Counted from the first letter of the stretch, positions 8,819-17,018 are shown. The stretch is 64,000 bases of DNA from Ruegeria halocynthiae (GCF_000743705.1 NZ_JQEZ01000001.1:426070-490069); one strand, 5' to 3'. The notes: generated from the letters alone by a model not told the origin. Numbers and translations are program-made.

Positions 8819-8865
8819 TCTCCTGTTTCAACGCGCGGCCCCATTCGCGTGAGATAAACAGGAGA
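8819..8865 (+). promoter_or_regulatory. 5' UTR hairpin covering the degP Shine-Dalgarno sequence
   Basis: TCTCCTGTTT (8819-8828) is exactly complementary to AAACAGGAGA (8856-8865), which contains the whole ribosome-binding site AGGAGA of degP (ATG at 8871). Between the arms a second stem, ACGCG (8831-8835) with CGCGT (8846-8850), closes a 10-base loop, and a small asymmetric internal loop lies between the stems. In RNA this would hide the ribosome-binding site. For an envelope-stress protease a heat- or factor-dependent opening (RNA-thermometer-like) is plausible but is inference. Confidence 0.6.
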
Positions 8866-8870
8866 CCAAA

Positions 8871-10307
8871 ATGAGCATCCGCAAATCCCCTCGTCTTATT
8901 ACAGGCACATCCAACTGGGTTGGCATCAGCGCGTTGGGCGCTGCAATGCTGGCGACAACCGCCCTGCCCGCACTCGCGGATGAGGCGTTGGCCGATCTTG
9001 TCGAGAACGTATCGCCCTCGGTCGTGACGATTGTCGCCGAACAGAAAGCCGCGCCTGCCCCGGCCAGAGGACAAAACTTTAACCCCGACGAGCATCCGTT
9101 CGGCGAATTCTTCAAGCGCTTTGGCACACCCGAAGGGTTCGACACGCCGCAACGTGGGCCGTCACAAGGTCTGGGTTCAGGCTTTGTGCTGGACGAAGCC
9201 GGTTACATCGTCACCAATCACCACGTGGTCGACAACGCCACGACTGTGACTGTACGACTGAATGATGACCGGTCGTACGAGGCCGAAGTCATCGGCACCG
9301 ATCCATTAACCGATATCGCAATCCTGAAGATCGACGCCGACGAAAGCCTGCAAGCGGTACAGTTGGGTGACAGCGAAGTGATCCGCGTTGGTGAAGACGT
9401 TGTGGCAATCGGCAACCCGTTTGGCCTGCATTCGACCGTCACCACCGGGATCGTCTCGGCCAAAGGGCGCAATATCTCACAGGGGCCATATGCCGAATTC
9501 ATTCAAACCGACGCCGCCATCAACAAGGGCAACTCGGGCGGTCCATTGTTCAACATGCAAGGCGAAGTGATCGGCGTAAACTCTGCCATTTATTCGCCCA
9601 GCGGCGGATCTGTGGGGCTGGGCTTTGCTGTGACGTCGAACATTGTCGAACATATCGCAGCCGATCTGCGTGACGACGGTCAGGTCAGCCGGGGCTGGTT
9701 GGGTGTATCAATCCAGAACGTCAGCCCGGAAATCGCGGCCGCCATGGGCATCGACGCCTCGACCGGGGCGCTGGTCTCGGATGTCGTATCGGGCAGCCCG
9801 GCCGAAGGCGTGCTGCAGCAAGGCGATGTCATCTTGACGTTCAACGATGAAGCGGTCGAGACCAGCAGCGATCTTCCGATCCTTGTCGGCACGACCAAAG
9901 TCGGCTCTGACAGTGTTCTGACCGTTCTGCGCGATGGCAGCAAACAGCAGCTTGAATTGACCATCGGCCAGCATCAAAGCGCGTCAGTCGAAGCTGACAA
10001 ATCCGTGGATGAAACCGTGTCTGGCACCGCTTTGGGCGTGACCGTGGCCCCGTTGACGGAAACGAACCGGTCGGATGTGGGTATTGGCGAAAACGTCAAT
10101 GGTGTGATCGTGACAGACCTGAAGCCCGACAGCCCCGCAGCCAAGGCCGGTCTTCAGCGTGGGGATGTGATCGTCAAGCTGGGCGGTCAGGAAACCGCGA
10201 CGCCGGACGCATTGAAGGCCGCGCTGGACAGCGAAAAGACCGATCCCGCGCTTGTGCTGATCAACCGCGGCGGAAACCAGATCTTTGTGGCGGTGGAAAT
10301 CGCCTGA
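8871..10307 (+). CDS. degP: Periplasmic serine endoprotease, Do/DegP family
   Basis: A 478-residue HtrA-family protease and chaperone that degrades misfolded envelope proteins. Residues 1-36 form a signal peptide (long n-region, hydrophobic core, cleavage near ALA). The trypsin-like domain has the triad H118 (TNHHVV), D148 (LTDIAIL) and S222 (GNSGGPL). Two PDZ domains follow (about 265-365 and 385-475; RGWLGVSIQ and GVIVTDLKPDSPAAKAGLQRG). The length and the two PDZ domains fit DegP/MucD rather than single-PDZ DegS. The gene is followed after 182 bp by a two-component pair that probably senses envelope state. Its ribosome-binding site is buried in a hairpin (8819-8865). Confidence 0.95.
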   Translation: MSIRKSPRLITGTSNWVGISALGAAMLATTALPALADEALADLVENVSPSVVTIVAEQKAAPAPARGQNFNPDEHPFGEFFKRFGTPEGFDTPQRGPSQGLGSGFVLDEAGYIVTNHHVVDNATTVTVRLNDDRSYEAEVIGTDPLTDIAILKIDADESLQAVQLGDSEVIRVGEDVVAIGNPFGLHSTVTTGIVSAKGRNISQGPYAEFIQTDAAINKGNSGGPLFNMQGEVIGVNSAIYSPSGGSVGLGFAVTSNIVEHIAADLRDDGQVSRGWLGVSIQNVSPEIAAAMGIDASTGALVSDVVSGSPAEGVLQQGDVILTFNDEAVETSSDLPILVGTTKVGSDSVLTVLRDGSKQQLELTIGQHQSASVEADKSVDETVSGTALGVTVAPLTETNRSDVGIGENVNGVIVTDLKPDSPAAKAGLQRGDVIVKLGGQETATPDALKAALDSEKTDPALVLINRGGNQIFVAVEIA

Positions 10308-10355
10308 TCTGACACCAGCGCGCGCCACTGATGGGGAAATCTGGCGGGCGCCTCT

Positions 10356-10417
10356 CTGGCGGGTTTGAATTGTCCGCAAACCGCCAGAACGGCCGGGTGC
10401 GCTGCGACGCACCCGGC
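10356..10417 (+). terminator. Two tandem hairpins after degP
   Basis: CTGGCGGGTTTG (10356-10367) pairs with CAAACCGCCAG (10377-10387) with one bulged base. GCCGGGTGCG (10392-10401) pairs perfectly with CGCACCCGGC (10408-10417) around a six-base loop. Neither is followed by a T-run. They probably separate degP from the regulator gene at 10490. Confidence 0.55.
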
Positions 10418-10489
10418 ATGTCCCCTGCCCTAAACCATGTGCATTATCAAAAATTTGTGTTTAAATCCCGGTAGAAAGGAACTCGGATC

Positions 10490-11170
10490 ATGAGCCGCCG
10501 ACTGCTGATCGTTGAAGATGACGAAGACACCCGGGACTTTATCGCCAAGGGATTTGGCGAAGAAGGATATGTGGTCGAAATGGCCGCTGACGGCCGCGAG
10601 GGCCTGTATCACGCCACCGATGGCGGATTTGATGCGGTGGTGCTGGATCGAATGTTGCCCGGCCTGGATGGTCTTTCGCTGATCAAGTCGATGCGCGCCG
10701 CAGGTGTGAAAACCCCGGTTCTGATGCTGACCGCGATGAGCGCCGTCGACGAGCGAGTCAAAGGGTTGCACGCTGGGGCTGACGATTATCTGGTCAAACC
10801 GTTTTCCTTTCAGGAACTGCACGCCCGGATCGAGGCCCTATTACGACGCCCGCAAGAATCTGAGGAAAGCCCGACCCTGACATGCCGCGACCTTGAGATG
10901 GATCTTTTGACCCGCAAGGTCACCCGCAACAGCCGCGAAGTCACCCTGACCCCGCGCGAGTTTCAGATACTGGAATTCTTTTTGCGCCGGAAAAATCGCG
11001 TGGTGTCGCGCACCATGCTGCTGGAAGGCGTCTGGGATTATCATTTCGACCCCAATACCAATGTGGTTGACGTCCATATCTCAAAGCTGCGGCGGCAGTT
11101 GGACGAAGGCGGCGAGGCACCGTTGATTGAAACCGTCCGGGGCGCCGGGTACATGATATCTGATGGATAA
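10490..11170 (+). CDS. OmpR/PhoB-type response regulator
   Basis: A 226-residue DNA-binding response regulator. The receiver domain (residues 3-115) has the acidic pair in EDDEDT, the phospho-acceptor D53 (VVLDRMLPG), the conserved T near residue 82 (LMLTAMS) and K104 (LVKPF). The winged-helix effector domain (about 128-224) ends with the usual hairpin ETVRGAGYMI. The gene overlaps the start of the kinase gene by 8 bp. It is the third gene after the non-coding region, next to degP, which suggests control of envelope-stress genes in the manner of CpxR, but the regulon is inferred from position only. Confidence 0.93.
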   Translation: MSRRLLIVEDDEDTRDFIAKGFGEEGYVVEMAADGREGLYHATDGGFDAVVLDRMLPGLDGLSLIKSMRAAGVKTPVLMLTAMSAVDERVKGLHAGADDYLVKPFSFQELHARIEALLRRPQESEESPTLTCRDLEMDLLTRKVTRNSREVTLTPREFQILEFFLRRKNRVVSRTMLLEGVWDYHFDPNTNVVDVHISKLRRQLDEGGEAPLIETVRGAGYMISDG

Positions 11171-12533
11171 CCTGCGACTTTCCTTCAACAATTCCCGAAC
11201 CCGTCTTGTACTGGCCAGCATGGCCCTCAGCACGTTGCTGACGGCGACGGTGCTTGCATTGGTCTATGTTACGGCCAACCGCAGCATCGAAGGCGAAACC
11301 CGCTCGGTTGTTTCAGCCGAACTGACCGGGTTGGCGGACGAATATGAACGGCGCGGCCTGATCGGCCTGATGCGGGCGATCGAAAGACGCATTCCCACGG
11401 CGTCCGACCGGGACGCACTGTATCTGCTGACCGACCGGTTCGGGGCCAAATTGGCGGGAAACCTGAAGCAATGGCCCGAAGATATCACCGCCGGCAGTGG
11501 CTGGGTCGATCTGGAACTGCGACGGGCCGACAACGACCAATTGGTGCCAATCTCGGCGGCCTCGGTTCGTCTGCCCGGCGGCGAACGCTTGCTGGTTGGG
11601 CGGGATGCCCTGGCCCGCCAGCAGTTCGACCGGGTTTTGTTGCGTTCGGTCGGTATCGCATTGGCGATTGCCCTGGCGCTGAGCGTTCTGACCGGTTGGC
11701 TGTTTACCCGGCTGGTGTTTTCGCGCCTGTCAGACATCGCCAACACCGCGGAAAACATCGTCTCGGGCGATCTTGCGCGCCGGATGCCCCTGCGCGGCAA
11801 CGGGGATGAATTCGATCAGGTCGCCGGAACGCTCAACACCATGTTGGATCGGATTGAGGAATTGGTCAGCAATCTGCGCACCACATCGAATTCGATCGCG
11901 CACGACCTGCGCTCGCCCCTGTCGCGTCTCAAACAACGGGTCGAAGCGCTGTCGGACCCCGTGAAGACCGATCAGGATCGCGAGGTCGATATTGCCCGCG
12001 CGACTGCGGAAATCGACCACGTACTACGGGTTTTGGGCCAGTTGACCGAAATCTCGCGGGCAGAGGCGGGTGTTGGCCGGGAACAGTTTGATCATGTTGA
12101 TCTAAGGCAGTTGGTCGAAGACGTCGCCGAACTTTACGATCCCGTCGCCGCCGATCAGGGTATCAGGTTAGAGGTCACCGGAACGGTGGCGCCCATTCTT
12201 GGGCATCGCCCGCTGTTGTCTCAGGCGTTGTCCAACCTGCTGGAAAACGCGATGCGCTATGCGCCGCAGGATACGACAATCACGATACACCTGTCTAACG
12301 ATGGCCCTTTTACCTGTCTCAGCGTCCGCGACTGCGGTCCGGGCGTATCGCAGGAAGACCTGTCGCGTTTGCAGATGCCGTTTGTCACGCTGGACCCCGC
12401 CCGAACCGAACGCAATTCCGGGCTGGGGTTGGCATTGGTTGCTGCCATCTCTCACATGCATGGCGGGGCGTTTGAGGCGCACAACCGTGATCCGGGGCTG
12501 GAGGCGGTGATAAAACTGGCCGGCAAACCCTAA
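11163..12533 (+). CDS. Membrane sensor histidine kinase
   Basis: A 456-residue HAMP-containing histidine kinase paired with the regulator just upstream. TM1 spans about residues 14-37 and TM2 about 158-180, enclosing a periplasmic sensor loop of roughly 120 residues with no recognised fold. HAMP covers about 180-232. The HisKA dimerisation helix carries phospho-acceptor H247 (SIAHDLRSPL). The HATPase_c domain holds the N box (NLLENAMRYA), G1 (RDCGPGV) and G2 (NSGLGLALV). Its last four bases overlap the convergent CYTH gene, so antisense transcription across the 3' end is likely. Confidence 0.93.
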   Translation: MDNLRLSFNNSRTRLVLASMALSTLLTATVLALVYVTANRSIEGETRSVVSAELTGLADEYERRGLIGLMRAIERRIPTASDRDALYLLTDRFGAKLAGNLKQWPEDITAGSGWVDLELRRADNDQLVPISAASVRLPGGERLLVGRDALARQQFDRVLLRSVGIALAIALALSVLTGWLFTRLVFSRLSDIANTAENIVSGDLARRMPLRGNGDEFDQVAGTLNTMLDRIEELVSNLRTTSNSIAHDLRSPLSRLKQRVEALSDPVKTDQDREVDIARATAEIDHVLRVLGQLTEISRAEAGVGREQFDHVDLRQLVEDVAELYDPVAADQGIRLEVTGTVAPILGHRPLLSQALSNLLENAMRYAPQDTTITIHLSNDGPFTCLSVRDCGPGVSQEDLSRLQMPFVTLDPARTERNSGLGLALVAAISHMHGGAFEAHNRDPGLEAVIKLAGKP

Positions 12534-12997
12534 GACGGTACACCGCTGATCGCCATCATCTTGTTTTTATAACGTTTATCTGCAGTCACATCAGCCCCGA
12601 ACCAGTCCGGAGGGGTATAGTCCTGCGCCTCGGCTTCGGTTGCGAATTCGACCTCAACCAGGCGCAGCGGCGCAAGCGCGCCCAGAAACACGTCCAGCTC
12701 AAAAATCCGCCCGTCGACCAACCGTCCGGTGTAACGTTCTTTTTCCAACCGACGCCCTTCCGTTTCCGGCCAGAAGGTTTCGAATTGTTCCGCTGAAATT
12801 TCAGCCTCGCGCTCGACCCGAACCAGAGTACCCCTGCCCTTGAGCGTCAGATAGAACCTGTCGTTCTTTTGCCGCAGGCGCAGCTCGGTGGAATCGTCGG
12901 GCGCTGTCAGATATCCCTGACGCACAACGGCTTTTTCGGTTTTATCCAGATCAGGAATATCCGCGACCAGAAATTTGCGTTCAATCTCGGTGCTCAT
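12530..12997 (-). CDS. CYTH-domain protein (probable inorganic triphosphatase)
   Basis: A 155-residue stand-alone CYTH domain. The N-terminal metal/triphosphate signature ExExK is present as E4-I-E6-R-K8 (MSTEIERKFLV), followed by the tunnel-wall strands TELRLRQKNDRFYLTLKG and ERKYTG-like ERYTGRLVDGRIFELDVF, and the late EVEFATEAEA acidic strand. CYTH enzymes of this size hydrolyse tripolyphosphate or other triphosphates with a divalent metal. It is the last gene of the CHAD-ParA-CYTH operon: its ATG overlaps the parA stop (ATGA). Adenylate cyclase or thiamine triphosphatase activity are alternatives. The neighbouring CHAD protein argues for a polyphosphate-type substrate. Confidence 0.9.
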   Translation of the reverse strand: MSTEIERKFLVADIPDLDKTEKAVVRQGYLTAPDDSTELRLRQKNDRFYLTLKGRGTLVRVEREAEISAEQFETFWPETEGRRLEKERYTGRLVDGRIFELDVFLGALAPLRLVEVEFATEAEAQDYTPPDWFGADVTADKRYKNKMMAISGVPS

Positions 12998-13749
12998 TTG
13001 GCGGAACCCTTTGTATTTTCTAACTCTTCATACAACGATTGATACGCAAGACTTGCCGCACTGCGTCCGGCATAGATGCTGACCGGGGCTCGGTTTTGAC
13101 CCATACGCTCGATATCCGCCGCAAAAGGGATCGATGTTTGCAGGAACCGTTTGGGATACTTTTGCCGCATGGCCTCTATCGTATCCTGATGCAGGGTCTT
13201 GCGCCCCTGAACCATTGAAAAGAAGGCGCTCAGCTTTTTCTTGGGCAGCTTGCGCTGGTCAAAAAATCCGACAAGCTGATCGAATGTCCTTTCGGACAAG
13301 GTTGTCGGAATTACCGGCACCACGATCTGGTCAGCGGCTTTGAACACGTTCTCGGACAAGGTCGAAAAATTGGGCGGGCAATCCAGAATGACCACGTCAT
13401 AGTCGCTGCCGGCCATGGTCAGCGCCTTTTTCAACCGCGAGCGTTTGTTCCGCATCCGCGACAGAAACACATCAAAATCACGGAAGGTCAGATTGGCGGG
13501 CAGCACGTCCAGCCCATCGAAATCACTGGCGCGAATTGATTTTGTAAACCGTTCGACATCTTCGAAAAACCGCGCATCCGTCAGCTTTTTGGACGGCTTA
13601 ACACGCAGGTAAAACCCCGACGCCCCCTGTGGGTCCAGATCGCACAACAATACTGTATGCCCTGCATGGGCATAGGCGTACGCCAGATTGACCGAGGTTG
13701 CGGTCTTTCCCACCCCACCCTTGTTGCTGTAGCAGGCAATGATTTTCAA
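12994..13749 (-). CDS. ParA/MinD-family ATPase (orphan, no ParB)
   Basis: A 251-residue ParA-type ATPase. The deviant Walker A box KGGVGKT is at residues 10-16 with the signature lysine K10, followed by DLDPQG and the Walker B strand VVILDCPP. It lacks the N-terminal DNA-binding extension of plasmid ParA, so it resembles the short chromosomal or cargo-positioning type. The start is TTG at 13749, seven bases after GGAGG, which itself lies at the end of the CHAD gene; no ATG fits. No ParB or parS site is nearby. Its place between a CHAD gene and a CYTH gene suggests that its cargo is a polyphosphate body rather than DNA, which is inference. Confidence 0.88.
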   Translation of the reverse strand: MKIIACYSNKGGVGKTATSVNLAYAYAHAGHTVLLCDLDPQGASGFYLRVKPSKKLTDARFFEDVERFTKSIRASDFDGLDVLPANLTFRDFDVFLSRMRNKRSRLKKALTMAGSDYDVVILDCPPNFSTLSENVFKAADQIVVPVIPTTLSERTFDQLVGFFDQRKLPKKKLSAFFSMVQGRKTLHQDTIEAMRQKYPKRFLQTSIPFAADIERMGQNRAPVSIYAGRSAASLAYQSLYEELENTKGSAK

Positions 13750-13751
13750 TC

Positions 13752-15269
13752 TCAGTCCTCCGGGTTGTGAAACAAGCTGTGAAAAAGATGCTGGATACTC
13801 GGGCTGTCAAAATGCTGAAAGCTGGCGATCACACAAGCGCGCTCAGCTTTTTGTTTCTGACCTAGTACGGCGATCAGCCCGCCAACCGCCAGTGCCAGTT
13901 GCGCATCTACGCGGCCCTTGGTGTTGCTTTGATCCGCCACAAACCTTAGCAACGCGTCTTGCTGAACCGAGCAATCGTTGAACAGACCTAAATTTTCCTG
14001 AAGCTTTTTCAAAGGCTTGATAATCTTCTTGAATGCCTTTGAGTCGAACAGCGGGGCAAAAAACTCCATCAGATAGCGCAGTTTCTTGCAGTCGATGCGC
14101 AAATCGTGGATGGCCTCATCCGGGGTTTTCGGGGTGATGCGGCGCGCCTGTTTGCATAGCTTGCCGTATCGCTTCCAAATCAGCGCGCGGGCATAATCAT
14201 AAGCCCCGCGATCCGCGTCGGGCCCGGGGTGCAGCGTACCGGTATCGGCAAACTGCGCGGCAAGCCGGTTCATCTGTTTTTCATAGGGCGCGCTACGAAA
14301 TCGGTTGAAAAGCTCAGACCAAAGACGCAGACGTTCTTTCGCGAACTGGGCGAACAGAACGTTCATACCGGCATGAAGATTTTCCGGTAGCAGATTGAAA
14401 TATTGTTCTTTTTTCAGAAGCCACACATCCAAATCCCGAACCCGCCCGGTGGGTGTCATCAGGTCCGAGAATTCCTGTTTAAGTACGGCCGTTTGTGTGG
14501 GTGTAAACACGCCCTTGAACAGGCTCAGCACTGATCGGATACGGCGCAGCGAGACACGGTAGTCGTGTAGAAACTCGGTGTCGGTATCAGCGATCACCCC
14601 AGCCTCATTCTGGCGCGCGACGGCCAGATAAGAGCGAATGATGTCCGAAGCCACTTGAATTGAGGGCTCCTCAGCCTCCAGCCTGATTTTTGGCTTGGCT
14701 TGATAGGGTACGGCAAAGGGTATCAGGTTTTGGAACACAGGCGCGATTCCGTGTTCCTTGATAGCAACCCGCTCTAGCGCCGCACAGACTGTTTTGAACG
14801 CGTGGCGATACCCTTGCATCGGCTGCACCACAGCGATTGTCACCTGCCCATCGTTCGAGGATAAGGTCATCACACGCCCGCGCACTTGGGTCTTTTGCAG
14901 ATCGTCGAGGCCGGCAAAGGTGAAGGATTCAATCGCTCCGGAACCAATGCTCATCAACGCGCGCAGTCGGGGGAAACCACTCAAGGCACTGCGGACCGGG
15001 CCGTCAGGCAAATCCTGGACGAACCGCCCTTTTCCTGAACCTTTCTGAGACAAAATTTCGCCGTCGTCCCGCATCAGTTGCAGCGTGTCGCCAGCGTCGA
15101 TCAATAGCCGCCCACCAGCCCTGAGAGATTGATCGTGGCAATCCAAAAGATCGAACTGACAAGGTGCGTGTGCAGCTTCGGATATCAGCGTCAGGTCTTT
15201 GATTGATCTGGAAAATGAGCCCAGATCGAAACCTTCGCAAATGATAAAAACCCGGTTGCCCCGCCCCAT
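13752..15269 (-). CDS. CHAD-domain protein with degenerate CYTH-like N-terminus
   Basis: A 505-residue protein. The C-terminal half (about residues 205-490) is a CHAD domain, with the helical repeats carrying conserved histidines and basic residues: HDYRVSLRRIRS and HDLRIDCKKLRY. CHAD proteins bind polyphosphate and attach to polyphosphate granules. The N-terminal 190 residues keep a CYTH-like layout (DLLDCHDQSLRAGGRLL, DTLQLMRDDGEILSQKG) but lack the ExExK signature, so the CYTH part is probably inactive. The ATG at 15269 is preferred because it follows GGAAAGGG by eight bases; a TTG at 15323 would add 18 residues. It is the first gene of the operon with parA and the separate active-looking CYTH gene. 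Confidence 0.87.
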   Translation of the reverse strand: MGRGNRVFIICEGFDLGSFSRSIKDLTLISEAAHAPCQFDLLDCHDQSLRAGGRLLIDAGDTLQLMRDDGEILSQKGSGKGRFVQDLPDGPVRSALSGFPRLRALMSIGSGAIESFTFAGLDDLQKTQVRGRVMTLSSNDGQVTIAVVQPMQGYRHAFKTVCAALERVAIKEHGIAPVFQNLIPFAVPYQAKPKIRLEAEEPSIQVASDIIRSYLAVARQNEAGVIADTDTEFLHDYRVSLRRIRSVLSLFKGVFTPTQTAVLKQEFSDLMTPTGRVRDLDVWLLKKEQYFNLLPENLHAGMNVLFAQFAKERLRLWSELFNRFRSAPYEKQMNRLAAQFADTGTLHPGPDADRGAYDYARALIWKRYGKLCKQARRITPKTPDEAIHDLRIDCKKLRYLMEFFAPLFDSKAFKKIIKPLKKLQENLGLFNDCSVQQDALLRFVADQSNTKGRVDAQLALAVGGLIAVLGQKQKAERACVIASFQHFDSPSIQHLFHSLFHNPED

Positions 15270-15419
15270 CACCAAAACCCTTTCCGGGACGGCGCACCAA
15301 TGCCCGGTGCCAGTATCCTGCAAGTCATTCGCGTTGTGCCACCCATCGCCAGAAATCTAGTGTTAACGCGTTCACCCAAGTTCCCCCGGGCTTCCTTGCT
15401 ATTGGGCATGGATAACCTC

Positions 15420-15450
15420 TTGACAGCATGAGGTCATGAGACCGGATATT
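15420..15450 (+). promoter_or_regulatory. Possible promoter for the TfoX-C gene
   Basis: A consensus -35 box TTGACA (15420-15425) is followed after 18-19 bases by GGATAT/GATATT (15444-15450), about 110 bp before the gene at 15563. The -10 match is weak. Confidence 0.3.
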
Positions 15451-15562
15451 CATAAGACGATCAACACCAATCTACCGCTTACCCCCGCAACGTCACACGG
15501 CGGTGGACTTGTTCCCCGACAACCGGGTGACAGCGCCTGCCGAGGTGGCTAAGAGTGAGGGT

Positions 15563-15910
15563 ATGTCAGATCCTGTCTCCTCAATCCGAAACCTGGGCCC
15601 GGCCTTTGAACAGGCTTGCGCGACCGCCGGTATCCATTCGGCGCAAGAGCTGCGCGATCTGGGTGCCGATGCTGCCTATACCCGGTTGTTGCAGGCCGGG
15701 ACCAAGCCGCATTTCATCGGGTATTACGTGTTGGTCATGGGATTGCAGGGTCGTCCGTGGAACGATTGCAAAGGGGCCGAGAAAATGGCCCTGCGCGACC
15801 GCTTTGATGCGATCAAGGCAAGCGTCAGCACCCCGCTGCAATCGCAGATGATCGCTGATCTGGACGCGATCGGGGTTCGTGTTACCCCGCAGGACCTAAA
15901 GCTGGCCTGA
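15563..15910 (+). CDS. TfoX C-terminal-domain protein
   Basis: A 115-residue protein that is almost entirely a TfoX_C domain: it begins IRNLGPAFEQAC and continues AGIHSAQELRDLGADAAY and the strongly conserved HFIGYYVLVMGLQGRPWNDC. TfoX/Sxy proteins promote competence gene expression in gammaproteobacteria, but stand-alone TfoX_C proteins in alphaproteobacteria have no proven role. The helix-hairpin-like LGPAFEQ segment suggests nucleic-acid or protein binding. The start is the ATG after GAGTGAGG; a GTG at 15503 would add 20 unlike residues. It converges on rpiB, 5 bp away. Confidence 0.85.
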   Translation: MSDPVSSIRNLGPAFEQACATAGIHSAQELRDLGADAAYTRLLQAGTKPHFIGYYVLVMGLQGRPWNDCKGAEKMALRDRFDAIKASVSTPLQSQMIADLDAIGVRVTPQDLKLA

Positions 15911-15915
15911 CGGGC

Positions 15916-16365
15916 CTATCGCTCCAGCGCTTTGATCATGTCCACGCGTGTGCCGTGGCGGCCGCCTTCGAATTCGGCGGACAGAAACGCGTCCACGATT
16001 TCAAGGGCCAGATCTTCGCCTGTCACGCGCGCACCAAGGGATAGCATGTTGGCGTCGTTATGCTGCCGGATCATGCGGGCGGAAAACGTGTCGCTGCAAA
16101 CACCGCATCGGACATCTTTGACTTTGTTGGCCGCCATCATGATGCCCTGCCCCGTGCCGCACAGAATGATGCCGAACCGGAAATCGCCCGATGCGACACG
16201 TTGTGCGGCGGCTTCGCCATGCTTGGGGTAATGCGTGCTTTCGGGTGTTGTCGGGCCGATATCGACCACATCCCAGCCCTGCGCCGCAATATGTTTGGCG
16301 ATGGTCTGGCGCAGCGCGATGGCCGCATGATCACTGGAAAGTACGATGCGCTTGCTGTCGGTCAT
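15916..16365 (-). CDS. rpiB: Ribose-5-phosphate isomerase B
   Basis: A 149-residue LacAB/RpiB-family isomerase interconverting ribose 5-phosphate and ribulose 5-phosphate in the pentose phosphate pathway. SSDHAAIALR near residue 9 is the N-terminal substrate loop, and the catalytic cysteine lies in CGTGQGIMMAANK (around residue 72). The C-terminal half carries the family-typical SARMIRQHNDANMLSLGARV with the phosphate-binding histidine and arginine. The normal length of the family is about 150. It lies downstream of ndk on the same strand, but a strong terminator (16434-16470) lies between them, so it probably has its own promoter. Confidence 0.95.
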   Translation of the reverse strand: MTDSKRIVLSSDHAAIALRQTIAKHIAAQGWDVVDIGPTTPESTHYPKHGEAAAQRVASGDFRFGIILCGTGQGIMMAANKVKDVRCGVCSDTFSARMIRQHNDANMLSLGARVTGEDLALEIVDAFLSAEFEGGRHGTRVDMIKALER

Positions 16366-16433
16366 ATTTGTTCACCCGTTTTCCATTGGGTCCGCCAGAT
16401 GTTTCCGGCATCCCCACCTGTCATTTTTCCACG

Positions 16434-16470
16434 AAAAAGGCCGTACCAGTTTCCGGGTACGGCCCTTTTT
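16434..16470 (-). terminator. Rho-independent terminator of ndk
   Basis: GGCCGTACC (16439-16447) pairs perfectly with GGTACGGCC (16456-16464), flanked by A5 on one side and T5 on the other, so it can work in both directions. It starts about 18 bases after the ndk stop. Confidence 0.85.
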
Positions 16471-16488
16471 CAAACTGCAATCACCGGC

Positions 16489-16911
16489 TTAGCCGACCAG
16501 TTCGATGCCCGAGAAGAAGTAGGCGATCTCAACCGCTGCGGTTTCAGGTGCGTCGGAACCGTGGACCGAGTTTTCGCCAACCGATTCAGCGAACTCGGCG
16601 CGGATGGTGCCGGCGGCTGCGTCTGCTGGGTTGGTTGCGCCCATGACTTCGCGGTTTTTGGCAATGGCGCCTTCGCCTTCCAGAACCTGAACAACAACCG
16701 GCTCGGACGACATGAATTCGCACAGTTCGTCATAGAACGGGCGCTCGGCGTGCACATCGTAGAATTTGCCAGCTTGCGCTTTGGTCATGTGGATGCGCTT
16801 TTGCGCGACGATGCGCAGGCCCGCTTCTTCGAACTTGGCGTTGATCTTGCCAGTCAGATTGCGGCGGGTTGCATCAGGTTTGATGATCGAGAATGTGCGT
16901 TCCAGTGCCAT
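16489..16911 (-). CDS. ndk: Nucleoside diphosphate kinase
   Basis: A 140-residue housekeeping kinase that equalises nucleoside di- and triphosphate pools by a phosphohistidine intermediate. It begins with [18 protein letters not shown], carries the KPD and FYDELCEFM segments and ends with the active-site signature NSVHGSDA. The length matches the family. The ribosome-binding site is a strong AAGGAGAGG, seven bases before the ATG. It has its own terminator. Confidence 0.97.
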   Translation of the reverse strand: MALERTFSIIKPDATRRNLTGKINAKFEEAGLRIVAQKRIHMTKAQAGKFYDVHAERPFYDELCEFMSSEPVVVQVLEGEGAIAKNREVMGATNPADAAAGTIRAEFAESVGENSVHGSDAPETAAVEIAYFFSGIELVG

Positions 16912-17018
16912 GTCGGCCTCTCCTTAAGTAAAGGCGCAGACAGCCCCGCGCCGAAATCCATCGCGCGCCGCCTAACACGGTATTTACGCCATGAAAAGTG
17001 CAATGATGGAACGCCTGG

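Noticed and set aside
12994..13749. ParA gene considered as part of chromosome partition
   Set aside because: No ParB gene, parS-like site, gidA or origin features nearby, and the operon partners are CHAD and CYTH genes.
15503..15562. Upstream GTG start adding 20 residues to the TfoX-C protein
   Set aside because: The added residues are unlike the family and the ATG at 15563 has its own ribosome-binding site.
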